From NCBI GenBank assembly GCA_965249035.1, contig CBDFKV010000004.1, forward strand, positions 1 through 64,000: a stretch of 64,000 nucleotides of DNA, given 5' to 3'. The translations under genes were made by a program, and so were the position numbers. This stretch comes from CBDFKV01 sp965249035 (GTDB taxonomy: Bacteria > Pseudomonadota > Gammaproteobacteria > Arenicellales > Poriferihabitantaceae). The notes below the pieces were generated by a model, which was not told the origin of the DNA, did no database searches, and saw only the letters and a program-made list of their open reading frames with translations. Within the stretch, counting starts at the first letter, position 1, and each line of letters begins with the position of its first letter. Below, piece after piece: positions 43,615-52,553 of the stretch.

Positions 43615-44892
43615 ATGAGTGACGACAACGGCAAATCAAAAGATCAGGACGAAAAGGTTCTCTATTGTTCGTTCTGTGGTAAAAGCCAGAACGAAGTACG
43701 TAAGCTGATAGCGGGTCCGTCGGTTTATATCTGTGATGAATGTGTTGATTTGTGCAACGACATTATCCGTGAAGAGACCGAAAGTGGCGCGACCGAAATG
43801 GTCGAGCGTGATTCCTTACCCACTCCGCAGGAAATCCACGCTATTCTGGACGATTATGTCATCGGCCAATTGGACGCCAAAAAGGTGCTGTCGGTTGCCG
43901 TTTACAATCATTACAAACGCATCTTCAACGAAGACAGCGCCGATGAAGTTGAGTTAGCCAAAAGTAATATCCTGCTGATTGGCCCCACCGGGTCGGGCAA
44001 AACCCTGCTCGCAGAAACACTGGCACGCCAGCTTGATGTGCCATTTACGATGGCTGACGCAACGACATTAACAGAAGCAGGTTATGTGGGTGAAGATGTC
44101 GAAAACATCATCCAAAAATTGCTGCAAAAGTGTGATTACGACCCCGAAAAGGCACAAATGGGGATTATCTACATCGACGAGATCGATAAGATTTCGCGAA
44201 AATCCGATAATCCTTCAATTACGCGGGATGTTTCGGGTGAGGGCGTACAACAAGCGTTGCTAAAGCTGATCGAAGGCACCTTAGCTTCAATTCCACCACA
44301 AGGCGGACGCAAGCATCCGCAACAGGAATTTTTACAAGTCGATACGCGTAACATTTTGTTTATCTGTGGCGGCGCATTTTCCGGTTTGGAAAAAGTCATC
44401 CAGAGCCGTACCGAAAAATCCGGGATAGGTTTTGGCGCAGAAATTAAAGATAAAACCGCCAGCGATCGTCAGGGTGAGCTAATGCTCAGCCTAGAGACCG
44501 AAGACTTGGTTCGTTATGGGTTGATCCCCGAATTTGTCGGTCGATTACCGGTTCATGCGGTGTTGCAGGAGCTGTCGGTTGATGACTTAATGCGCATTTT
44601 AATCGAACCAAAAAATGCACTCACTAAGCAGTATCAACGGCTGCTCGAGTTTGAAGGGGTTGATCTTGAGTTTCGCGAAGACGCCTTAAAAGCCATCGCC
44701 GAGAAGGCGATGAAGCATAAAACCGGCGCACGTGGCTTGCGTTCCATCATTGAGCGCGCCTTGTTGGAGACGATGTACGAGTTACCGTCGCTGAATGGGG
44801 TTAAGAAAATCATCATCGATAAGTCGGTGGTGACCGACCAGACTCGGCCTTTATTTGTCTATCAGGACGATAAAAAGCGCAAAGCGTCTTAA
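43615..44892 (+). CDS. clpX: ClpX, ATPase subunit of Clp protease
   Basis: 425 residues. The N-terminal zinc-binding domain (CSFCGKSQ, then CDECV) binds adaptors. The AAA+ module has Walker A GPTGSGKTLLAE, Walker B IIYIDEIDKI and pore loop GYVGEDV. ClpX recognises tagged or native substrates and feeds them to ClpP. lon, the usual next gene, is absent; an ABC-2 transporter pair follows. Confidence 0.98.
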   Translation: MSDDNGKSKDQDEKVLYCSFCGKSQNEVRKLIAGPSVYICDECVDLCNDIIREETESGATEMVERDSLPTPQEIHAILDDYVIGQLDAKKVLSVAVYNHYKRIFNEDSADEVELAKSNILLIGPTGSGKTLLAETLARQLDVPFTMADATTLTEAGYVGEDVENIIQKLLQKCDYDPEKAQMGIIYIDEIDKISRKSDNPSITRDVSGEGVQQALLKLIEGTLASIPPQGGRKHPQQEFLQVDTRNILFICGGAFSGLEKVIQSRTEKSGIGFGAEIKDKTASDRQGELMLSLETEDLVRYGLIPEFVGRLPVHAVLQELSVDDLMRILIEPKNALTKQYQRLLEFEGVDLEFREDALKAIAEKAMKHKTGARGLRSIIERALLETMYELPSLNGVKKIIIDKSVVTDQTRPLFVYQDDKKRKAS

Positions 44893-44989
44893 TTGCCTCA
44901 CCGCTTCTTTATCGCTGCTTTCACTGCGTCGCTACCCACTTCTACCTTGTTCCACCGAGCGCGGTGGACGTTAAATTGGCTCTAGCCTT

Positions 44990-45907
44990 ATGATCGCTGC
45001 AATACGCATTGAAAATCTCAGGAAAACCTATTCAAACGGCTTTGAAGCCTTGAAGGGGATTGATCTACAGGTTGAAGCGGGTGACTTTTTTGCCTTACTC
45101 GGCCCCAACGGCGCAGGCAAGTCTACCGCTATCGGCATTATTTCTTCCTTGGTGAATAAAACCTCTGGCAAGGTGCAGGTGTTTGACGCTGATATCGACA
45201 CCAATTTCCCCAAAGCGAAGTCGTATCTCGGGGTCGTGCCGCAGGAATTTAACTTCAGCGTATTTGAAAAGCCGATCCAGATCGTTATGCAGCAAGCGGG
45301 CTACTATGGGCTGGAACCTGGCTTGGCGCAGGAACGCGCCGAACACTACCTGGAAAAGCTGGGTTTGTGGGACAAGCGCAACGAAATTTCCCGAACGCTA
45401 TCCGGTGGCCAAAAACGCCGCTTAATGATCGCCCGGGCGCTGGTTCATCATCCGAAGCTGTTGATCTTGGATGAGCCGACTGCTGGTGTGGATATTGAAT
45501 TACGCCGCTCAATGTGGGATTTCTTGCAAGAAATCAACGCCGAGGGCACGACGATTGTGTTGACTACGCATTATCTCGAAGAAGCCGAACATCTGTGCCG
45601 CAATATCGCCATTATCAACCAGGGTGAAGTGGTTCATAATTCGAGCATGCGCAAATTACTGCGACAGCTAAAGACGGAATCTTACGTTTTAGATATAGAA
45701 GCCAAATCTAGCGCTCAGCCAACACCGTCAGAACATTGGCATTGGCGTGATACGGATACCTTGGAAGTCGATGTGCCCAAAGGTATGGGCTTGAATCAAA
45801 CCTTTGCAGAATTGGCCGACAACGATATTAAGGTAGTCAGCATGCGTAATAAAACCAATCGCTTAGAGCAGCTGTTCGTTAATCTGGTGAGTGAGTCAAA
45901 CCCATGA
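44990..45907 (+). CDS. ABC-2 type transporter, ATP-binding subunit (YadG-like)
   Basis: 305 residues. Walker A is GPNGAGKST, the signature is LSGGQKRRL, and Walker B is LLILDEPTAGVD. A C-terminal extension of about 75 residues follows. The best-known similar pair is YadG/YadH, of unknown substrate. Four bases overlap with the permease gene (ATGA), so they are coupled. Confidence 0.93.
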   Translation: MIAAIRIENLRKTYSNGFEALKGIDLQVEAGDFFALLGPNGAGKSTAIGIISSLVNKTSGKVQVFDADIDTNFPKAKSYLGVVPQEFNFSVFEKPIQIVMQQAGYYGLEPGLAQERAEHYLEKLGLWDKRNEISRTLSGGQKRRLMIARALVHHPKLLILDEPTAGVDIELRRSMWDFLQEINAEGTTIVLTTHYLEEAEHLCRNIAIINQGEVVHNSSMRKLLRQLKTESYVLDIEAKSSAQPTPSEHWHWRDTDTLEVDVPKGMGLNQTFAELADNDIKVVSMRNKTNRLEQLFVNLVSESNP

Positions 45908-46677
45908 ACCCGGCTGAACTGTGGATAGCGTTTTCGACGCTGGCAACCAAAGAAATCGTTCGGTTTTTGCGAATTTGGCAGCAAACCGTGGTGCCGCCGG
46001 TGATCACCACCAGCCTATATTTTGTGATTTTTGGTGGCCTCATTGGTCCCCGCATCGGCGAGATGGAAGGCTATGGCTATATGGATTTCATCGTCCCGGG
46101 GTTGATCTTGATGTCGGTAATTACCAGTAGCTATGCCAATGTCGCTTCGTCATTTTTTAGTTCAAAGTTTCAGCGTTCAATCGAAGAAATATTAGTCTCA
46201 CCCACACCGAATTACATCATCTTGCTGGGCTATATCTCCGGTGGTGTTGCTCGTGGGATTTTAGTTGGTTTGGTTGTCACCTTGGTGTCATTGTTTTTCA
46301 GTCAGCTCTCCATCCATAATTTGCCGGTGGTAGTCAGCGTCATCATTTTGACCGCGGTGTTGTTCGCTCTGGGGGGCTTCACCAATGGCATGTTCGCACG
46401 CAAATTTGATGATATTGCGATTGTTCCGACTTTTATATTAACGCCACTGACTTACCTTGGCGGGGTATTTTATTCGATTAAACTCCTGCCTGAATTTTGG
46501 CAAAGTGTTTCGCATTTCAACCCTATTCTGTACATGATCAATGCCTTTCGCTATGGCTTTTTAGGCATTTCGGACATTCCTCTATGGACCTCATATCTGA
46601 TCATTCTGGCGTTCATAGCGGTTTTGTTTGCAGTGAATTTACGCATGATTTCAACCGGATATGGCCTGCGAGCGTGA
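45904..46677 (+). CDS. ABC-2 type transporter permease (YadH-like)
   Basis: 257 residues with six predicted membrane helices and the ABC-2 pattern: WQTVVPPVITTSLYFVIFG at the start, then MDFIVPGLILMSVI, VSPTPNYIILLGYI and PLTYLGGVFYSI. It forms a homodimeric export path energised by the upstream ATPase. The substrate is unknown. Confidence 0.92.
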   Translation: MNPAELWIAFSTLATKEIVRFLRIWQQTVVPPVITTSLYFVIFGGLIGPRIGEMEGYGYMDFIVPGLILMSVITSSYANVASSFFSSKFQRSIEEILVSPTPNYIILLGYISGGVARGILVGLVVTLVSLFFSQLSIHNLPVVVSVIILTAVLFALGGFTNGMFARKFDDIAIVPTFILTPLTYLGGVFYSIKLLPEFWQSVSHFNPILYMINAFRYGFLGISDIPLWTSYLIILAFIAVLFAVNLRMISTGYGLRA

Positions 46678-46759
46678 TGCAAGGGGGCCGTATTTAGGGC
46701 TTGCTATTTCACCTTTAGCACGTAGAATATAATAAATTACTTATATTAGACGGTTAGCT

Positions 46760-47032
46760 ATGCCCTGTAACGAAATCAAACAAATCCTGGTCGATGGCGG
46801 CGTGCTATTGGACGTGCGAACACCCAACGAATATGCCCAAGGCAGCATACCTGGCGCTACGAATGTACCACTGCAAGGCATCCCTTCAGCTATTGACAGC
46901 CTACCCAAAGACAAGCCCGTCCTCTTGTACTGCCACTCCGGCGCCCGCAGCGGAATGGCACAGCGCTATTTGGTTCAAGAAGGGTTTGAGGCTCATAATA
47001 TTGGTGGCTACAACCGTTTTCAGCACTGCTAG
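46760..47032 (+). CDS. Rhodanese-like sulfurtransferase, single domain
   Basis: 90 residues. LLDVRTPNEYAQGSIPGATNVPL is the domain start and YCHSGARS the active-site loop with the catalytic Cys. The CHSGARS loop is typical of PspE/GlpE-type enzymes that move sulfane sulfur to cyanide or thiols. No signal peptide is seen, so it acts in the cytoplasm. It is a single gene with its own likely promoter in the 80-base gap upstream. Confidence 0.92.
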   Translation: MPCNEIKQILVDGGVLLDVRTPNEYAQGSIPGATNVPLQGIPSAIDSLPKDKPVLLYCHSGARSGMAQRYLVQEGFEAHNIGGYNRFQHC

Positions 47033-47431
47033 TCTAGAATTGATTGATACGGCCTGAGATAACCCGACACTTTTCATGTTAAGAAAGTAACCCCCATGGG
47101 GCCATGAACTGACGAGGGATGCCATTGTGACGGCTAGATGCGATTGCTCACTATAACGCTAAAAACAAACGAAAAAACTAAGGAGTGCGAGTTGATAAAG
47201 TTCTGGAGGCATGCGCATTATTAGGTGATAGCCACACTTGGAGCATCACCATGCTTAAACATTCCCAGATACGACATAAGAATACTCTCTCTCCTTAGAG
47301 GGAGGTTTGACAGGATCGCGTCGGGTGTTTGATCCAATCCGTACTCCATGTTAGGAAATCGGCTAGAATACGCCGTTTTTTGGGGCGGGAAAATATCAGC
47401 CGCCCACCCAACTGCCCATCGCTTTTAAGCC
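47033..47431. other. Gap of about 400 bases without a gene
   Basis: No credible frame. CTCTCTCTCCTTAGAGGGAG near 47285-47304 can form a hairpin. A TAGAAT (47364) lies before the methyltransferase and could be its -10 element. No other element was recognised. Confidence 0.5.
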
Positions 47432-48115
47432 ATGACTACTGAGTCTTCACACCATCAAAAAGACACCATTCGCGAAGAATTCAACGCGGTAGCGCCAGCG
47501 TATGAATCCAATCGTCTATCTCCCTGGTATAAAGCGCATGCCGATGAGTTACTCGCTGCGATGAAGGATGATGCAGTAGGGGATATTTTGGATATCGGTT
47601 GTGGCCCCGGTTATCTTTTGCGCCAGTATTTGAGCGCCAACCCCGGCAACAAAGGCTTAGGCGTAGATATTGCACCCAACATGACGCGTGTCGCAACAAG
47701 CGCTGCCAAAGAGGCCAATATAGCCCATTTGGAATTCATCGCAGACGACTGGGAAGCCATGAATTTAGACAGCATTGACCTACCTAATCTAAAAACCATC
47801 GTCTGTGCGAATGCGTTTCATTATTTTGCCGACCCGCAAGCCGCAACCAACAAAATGGCTGAGGCACTTGCTCACGGCAAGCTCTATATTCTGGAACGCG
47901 ATAAATCGCGTTCTTTATTAACGCTATTCTGGGATATCCTGCATCGTACTGTTATCAAAGATCACGTGGTTTTTTACGATAAGGCAGCGCTATTCGATAT
48001 TTTGGGCAAAGCGGGCTTCGAGAACATCACAGTTGAAAAACACCTCAAACGATATTTCTGGAAAGGTAAATTATTTACCAACGTTATTCTTATTTCATGC
48101 GAAAAGCCCTTGTGA
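47432..48115 (+). CDS. Class I SAM-dependent methyltransferase
   Basis: 227 residues. SAM motif I is ILDIGCGPGYLLRQ, followed by GVDIAPNMT and ICANAFHYFADP; the C-terminus ends with a beta strand (NVILISCEK). It belongs to the broad UbiE/MenG-like group that methylates small molecules. The substrate is not evident. An extended SDR gene follows after 72 bases on the same strand and may share the pathway. Confidence 0.85.
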   Translation: MTTESSHHQKDTIREEFNAVAPAYESNRLSPWYKAHADELLAAMKDDAVGDILDIGCGPGYLLRQYLSANPGNKGLGVDIAPNMTRVATSAAKEANIAHLEFIADDWEAMNLDSIDLPNLKTIVCANAFHYFADPQAATNKMAEALAHGKLYILERDKSRSLLTLFWDILHRTVIKDHVVFYDKAALFDILGKAGFENITVEKHLKRYFWKGKLFTNVILISCEKPL

Positions 48116-48187
48116 TTCTGACTAAGAATCCCGGGGCGTGAAGCCCTACCACGATTCCAACCCTTTACTTAAAACCAATTTAACCCC

Positions 48188-49255
48188 ATGATTAATCAAG
48201 TACTTACCGACGAGAAAAAGGATCTTACACTTCCCGCTGAATTCGCTGATTTGAAAAACCAAAAATTACTCGTCACTGGCGCGGCGGGTTTTATTGGCGG
48301 CGACTTGTTCAAGCGCTTGAATGAATACGGCTTGGATGTTGTCGGCACGGTTTTATACCAGCAAGAAGCGGATGAGATGAACGCCTTGGGCTATCGTACC
48401 GAAGTGCTTGACTTAGCCAGTGATGAATCTTGGGATAGCTTGCTCGAAGGCGTTGATATCGTATTCAACGTCGCCGCATTGTTTCAAGAAGTCGAGAATG
48501 CTGAATCGATGTATCGGAAGGTGAACGTTGACGGCACAATTAAGTTAGTGGAAGCCGCCAATCGGTTGGGCATAAAGCGCTTCGTCCACTGCAGCACCGT
48601 TGGCGTACACGGTCACGTTAAACAAGTCCCATGCACTGAAGAAACACCCTTTAACCCGATGGACGAATACCATCGCACCAAGCTTGAAGGCGAGCTGGCG
48701 GTATTAGAATTCGCTAAGACACTGCCAGAAGATGGCATGATCGTCACGGTTAACCGCCCGGCAATGGTCTACGGTCCAGGCGATGTGCGCATGATGAAGC
48801 TATTTAAAACTATCGCCAATGGCAGTTTTAAGATGATTGGCTCCGGTAAAGTGTTGGCCCATCTCGGCTATATCGACGACCAAACTGACTCATTCTTGTG
48901 GGGGGCGGTTCAACCTCGCGAGAAAATACACCTTGAAGCATTTAATATCGCGTCAGCTAGCTATATCCCATTACAAGACGTGGCTGAAATGATCGCAGAC
49001 TCTGCCGGTGTCAAGCTGTCTAAAATCAAGATACCGGTAGCACCCGTCTGGTTTGCGGGTCTTTTGTGTGAAATCGGCTGTCGACCATTTAACATTAAGC
49101 CACCTATCTTTCGGCGTCGGGTTGGCTTTTTCACCCATGATCGTGCCTTTGACTTATCTAAAGCCGAGGCTGGTTTGAATTACACGTCAAAAGTGGGTCA
49201 TGCTGACGGGATAAAAACCACGGTTGAGTGGTATAAACGCCATAACATGATTTAA
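48188..49255 (+). CDS. Extended short-chain dehydrogenase/epimerase (3-beta-HSD-like)
   Basis: 355 residues. An N-terminal Rossmann motif VTGAAGFIGGDLF, then VVFNVAAL-type NxA region (IVFNVAALF), HCSTVGVHG, YHRTK with Tyr and Lys of the active site, and VNRPAMVYGPGD. The layout is that of NAD(P)-dependent sugar epimerases and 3-beta-hydroxysteroid dehydrogenase relatives. The substrate is unknown. A 30-residue N-terminal extension precedes the Rossmann fold. Confidence 0.88.
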   Translation: MINQVLTDEKKDLTLPAEFADLKNQKLLVTGAAGFIGGDLFKRLNEYGLDVVGTVLYQQEADEMNALGYRTEVLDLASDESWDSLLEGVDIVFNVAALFQEVENAESMYRKVNVDGTIKLVEAANRLGIKRFVHCSTVGVHGHVKQVPCTEETPFNPMDEYHRTKLEGELAVLEFAKTLPEDGMIVTVNRPAMVYGPGDVRMMKLFKTIANGSFKMIGSGKVLAHLGYIDDQTDSFLWGAVQPREKIHLEAFNIASASYIPLQDVAEMIADSAGVKLSKIKIPVAPVWFAGLLCEIGCRPFNIKPPIFRRRVGFFTHDRAFDLSKAEAGLNYTSKVGHADGIKTTVEWYKRHNMI

Positions 49256-49467
49256 GCGGTTAAACAGCCGAGCAATAAGGCGCAACACCAAACCTCCACC
49301 CATTAAGAACCCTTTGGGCTAGTGTTGGTCCTTGAGACTGCTACTGTTTGACCAAGCATAATGATGGGAAGTTTTTCAGTCTGAAATCGTCTACACTGAC
49401 CGATAATGATCCTATCTGAGGCAATTGACCTATGCAGCCGATTCAATTGCTGGTGACACCATAAAGA

Positions 49468-50028
49468 ATGAAATTACTAATATTAGGTTTACTCGTATGG
49501 TCAGGGGTACACTTTATCCCCTCATTGGCACAGCCTGTTAAGGCAAAGTGGAAAAGCTCGCTGGGAAGTACGGGCTATCAACTCTCCTTTGCGGCCGTTG
49601 TCGTTTTATCGCTTATTCTGATCATTTTTGGCTGGCGCAGTATCGTTCCCTCAACACTGTACACCCCATCTGAAATTACTCGCCCCATCGCCATCATCTT
49701 AATGGTACTGGCTTTTTTATTGTTCGGCGCATCCCATCATGTCACCCGAATCAAACAATTTATTCGCCATCCCCAGTTAACCAGCGTTATGGTCTGGGCT
49801 TTCGCTCATCTATTAGCCAACGGTGATGACCGGTCTATCATCTTATTTGGCGGCATGGGCCTATGGGCGCTATTGGAAATCTTCGCCATTAATCGCCGTG
49901 AAGGCTTATGGAAAAAAGGCGATATTCCCACTTGGCCCGTTGAATTTAAGGGCGTCATTATCAGCCTGGTGATTTTTATTGTCGCTGCGGTGGCTCACCC
50001 ATACATTGCAGGGGTTTCATTTCGATAA
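49468..50028 (+). CDS. NnrU family membrane protein
   Basis: 186 residues with five or so membrane helices. The family pattern is LLVWSGVHFIPSLAQP near the start, FGWRSI, GASHHVTRIKQFIRHPQLT in the middle, and WAFAHLLANGD. NnrU is linked genetically to nitrite and nitric oxide reductase expression in alphaproteobacteria, but the family is wide and also occurs without denitrification genes; its isomer-related relatives act in carotenoid synthesis. No nir or nor operon is nearby. Confidence 0.9.
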   Translation: MKLLILGLLVWSGVHFIPSLAQPVKAKWKSSLGSTGYQLSFAAVVVLSLILIIFGWRSIVPSTLYTPSEITRPIAIILMVLAFLLFGASHHVTRIKQFIRHPQLTSVMVWAFAHLLANGDDRSIILFGGMGLWALLEIFAINRREGLWKKGDIPTWPVEFKGVIISLVIFIVAAVAHPYIAGVSFR

Positions 50029-50119
50029 AGCCTGAGCGTCTATTTAGATAACTCTGGTAGAGCAATTACCATATGGTCAAGCATATAGGGGCACCCATAA
50101 CCTCGGCACAATCAGACCA

Positions 50120-51034
50120 TTAAGCCCTGCGCCGAAACACTTTCGCCACATCACTAATCCGTACTTGGGCGAATACAATAGCGATAAACATCAAGCCACA
50201 GCCTAGTAGCATGCGGCTGGAGAAGCCTTCACCGAGCAGCCAGACTCCACCGATCGCACCAAAAACGGTCTCAAGCGATAATATCAATGCCGCGTAATGG
50301 GCTTGGACGTGTTTTTGGCCAACTACTTGCAGGGTATAGGCTATACCCACGGACATCACACCTGCATATAATATTTCAACGTAACCATTTATTACCGATG
50401 ACCAGTTGATCTCTTCTAAGGCGATCATACCCACCAAGCTCAGCAGCGCGCAAACGTAAAACTGAATGATCGATAGCTTCAGTGGATTATGACGTCGTGA
50501 AGCACGACTGGTCACCAATATATGCGACGCCCAAAATAGAGTTGAAACCATCACCAAGCTATCGCCCAGTGACGGCATCAGTGACGCGCTGGTCATGGTC
50601 AGCAAATACAGACCGATGATCGCAATCACCACCGCCAGCCAATCCTGAACGGTTAGTCGTCTGCCAGCAATGGTTAGTAATATCGGCACTAAAACGATAT
50701 AAAAACCGGTGATAAATGCGGCCTTACCTGCGGTGGTTGTGACAATACCGATTTGCTGGGTAATCGAACCACCAAATAGAACGATACCCATCAGCACCGC
50801 ATAAACCCAACCACCTCTGCCTAAAGGCGTCTCTACCGTATTTCGCTGCTTCAAAAAAGGCAACAAAATCAGCAAGCAAGTTGCCCCCAACAGAAACCGC
50901 AACGTGTTGAACGTGTATGGCCCCATGTCTTCCATCGAGCTTTTCTGCGCGACGAAGGCAAAGCCCCAAATAATGGCGGAAATCAGCATCATGCTGTTGC
51001 CGAGTGCGCTATTTTCCTTAGAACCGGGACTCAT
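50120..51034 (-). CDS. DMT-superfamily transporter (EamA)
   Basis: About 304 residues from ATG 51034; a longer frame to 51181 enters hslO and is not used. Ten membrane helices in two EamA repeats, with ISAIIWGFAFVAQK at the start of the first and SLGDSLVMVSTLFWASHIL opening the second. Such proteins export or import amino acids and metabolites; the substrate is not known. It is 34 bases downstream of hslO on the same strand. Confidence 0.9.
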   Translation of the reverse strand: MSPGSKENSALGNSMMLISAIIWGFAFVAQKSSMEDMGPYTFNTLRFLLGATCLLILLPFLKQRNTVETPLGRGGWVYAVLMGIVLFGGSITQQIGIVTTTAGKAAFITGFYIVLVPILLTIAGRRLTVQDWLAVVIAIIGLYLLTMTSASLMPSLGDSLVMVSTLFWASHILVTSRASRRHNPLKLSIIQFYVCALLSLVGMIALEEINWSSVINGYVEILYAGVMSVGIAYTLQVVGQKHVQAHYAALILSLETVFGAIGGVWLLGEGFSSRMLLGCGLMFIAIVFAQVRISDVAKVFRRRA

Positions 51035-51068
51035 GAATAAACTATCGTTTAGCGCGTCAGGGGACGCG

Positions 51069-51950
51069 TTACTGGGGCAGCACAGGGCTTGAGCTGGGAT
51101 TGGTCGAATGAAATAAAGCTGCAATATCGACCGCGTCAAACCGATGTTTCTGGTTGCAAAACTCGCAATTTGCCTCAACAATTTTTCGCTCTTGGATCAA
51201 AGCCTCTGCATCTGCTTGCCCCAATTGGATAATGGCATTCGCGACTTTCTCACGTGAGCAGCGACAATAAAACCGCACGGGTTCTGCGTCAAAAAGCCGG
51301 ACTTCATCTTGATGATAAAGGCGATTTAATACGTTTTCAGCGCTCACCGTTAATAATTCTTCATCGGTTAACGTCTGCGCCAAAATCACGCAATGTTCCC
51401 AGTCTTGCCTGTCGTGATTTTGTTGTTCAGGTAGAGGTTCACTGGGCAGCTGTTGTAACAAGAAAGCGGCCGCATGACGCTCATCACAAGCCAACCACAC
51501 GCGGGTACACAATTGCTCGGATTGCGTAAAATAATCATCTAAAGTCAGTGCCAAGGTATTGCCCTTTACCTCAACGATCCCTTGATAACGCTTACCGTTG
51601 GCGCCATCGATGGTAATCACCGCGCGTGCCGCGCCCACTAAGGCTAGAAAATCATCAGTGATTGGTGCGGCTAAATCCCAACTCGCAAGGCCGCGTATCT
51701 CACCCGCATTATTCGCTTGCGCAACCAAGGTGTCCATCGGCCCATCTCCCTGAACTTGCAGGATGATGGAGCCATCCAGTTTTATCGTACTGCCGAGCGC
51801 CGTTACCGCTGCTAACGCCTGGCCCAATTGTTGGGCAATAGCGATAGGGTAGTCGGTCGTGGCTTGAATCTCAGTCCACGATTTCGACAGTCGAATCAAC
51901 TGCCCCCGGACGTTACGCCCCGGGAGCATAAAGCGCTGTGAATAATCCAT
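51069..51950 (-). CDS. hslO: Redox-regulated chaperone Hsp33
   Basis: 293 residues. The C-terminal redox switch is present: CRCS (Cys x Cys) and later CEFC (CxxC), which bind zinc when reduced and form disulfides under oxidative stress to activate the holdase. The N-terminal domain has RFMLPGRNVRGQLIRL and the central AQANNAGEIRG. It lies 32 bases downstream of ppa. Confidence 0.96.
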   Translation of the reverse strand: MDYSQRFMLPGRNVRGQLIRLSKSWTEIQATTDYPIAIAQQLGQALAAVTALGSTIKLDGSIILQVQGDGPMDTLVAQANNAGEIRGLASWDLAAPITDDFLALVGAARAVITIDGANGKRYQGIVEVKGNTLALTLDDYFTQSEQLCTRVWLACDERHAAAFLLQQLPSEPLPEQQNHDRQDWEHCVILAQTLTDEELLTVSAENVLNRLYHQDEVRLFDAEPVRFYCRCSREKVANAIIQLGQADAEALIQERKIVEANCEFCNQKHRFDAVDIAALFHSTNPSSSPVLPQ

Positions 51951-51982
51951 CTACAATAGCTTAGTCGCTAATCGCTAGCGAT

Positions 51983-52510
51983 TTATTGCTCGTAAGCCTT
52001 CATTGAGCTGACGATTTCCTTTTTAGCAGCTTCCGCCTCACCCCAGCCCTGGATCTGAACCCATTTCCCGGGCTCAAGATCTTTATAGTGCGCGAAAAAG
52101 TGTGCAATTTGATCCAACAGGTCCGGGTTTAAATCACGGACGGTGCTCACATTTCGGTAGCGACTGGTTAACTTATCAATTGGCACCGCAATGACTTTTT
52201 TATCATCACCGGCCTCATCTTCCATATTCAGCACACCAATTGGGCGACAACGAACGACCGAGCCACTAATGACCGGCAGCGGCGACACCACCATAACGTC
52301 AACCGGATCACCATCGCCACTCAGCGTCTGTGGCACATAGCCATAGTTACACGGATAATGCATCGCGGTTGATAAAAATCGATCAACAAACATGGCATGG
52401 CTGGCCTTGTCGACTTCGTACTTAACCGGCTCGCGATTCAGCGGGATTTCGATAATGACGTTGATTTCATCCGGTGGATTGTCACCGGCGGTGATTTGAC
52501 TTAGTGGCAT
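51983..52510 (-). CDS. ppa: Inorganic pyrophosphatase
   Basis: 175 residues, the family I soluble enzyme that hydrolyses PPi. NVIIEIPLNREPVKYE at the start, the metal-binding DGDPVDVMV (three aspartates) and DEAGDDKKVIAVP, and a late HFFAHYKDLEPGKWV. The length is normal. It lies 43 bases after the polytopic membrane protein gene and leads into hslO, in a minus-strand run. Confidence 0.98.
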   Translation of the reverse strand: MPLSQITAGDNPPDEINVIIEIPLNREPVKYEVDKASHAMFVDRFLSTAMHYPCNYGYVPQTLSGDGDPVDVMVVSPLPVISGSVVRCRPIGVLNMEDEAGDDKKVIAVPIDKLTSRYRNVSTVRDLNPDLLDQIAHFFAHYKDLEPGKWVQIQGWGEAEAAKKEIVSSMKAYEQ

Positions 52511-52553
52511 AGGAAGGTTGCTTTAGAATAAAAGAGCGCTGATTTTACGCGAT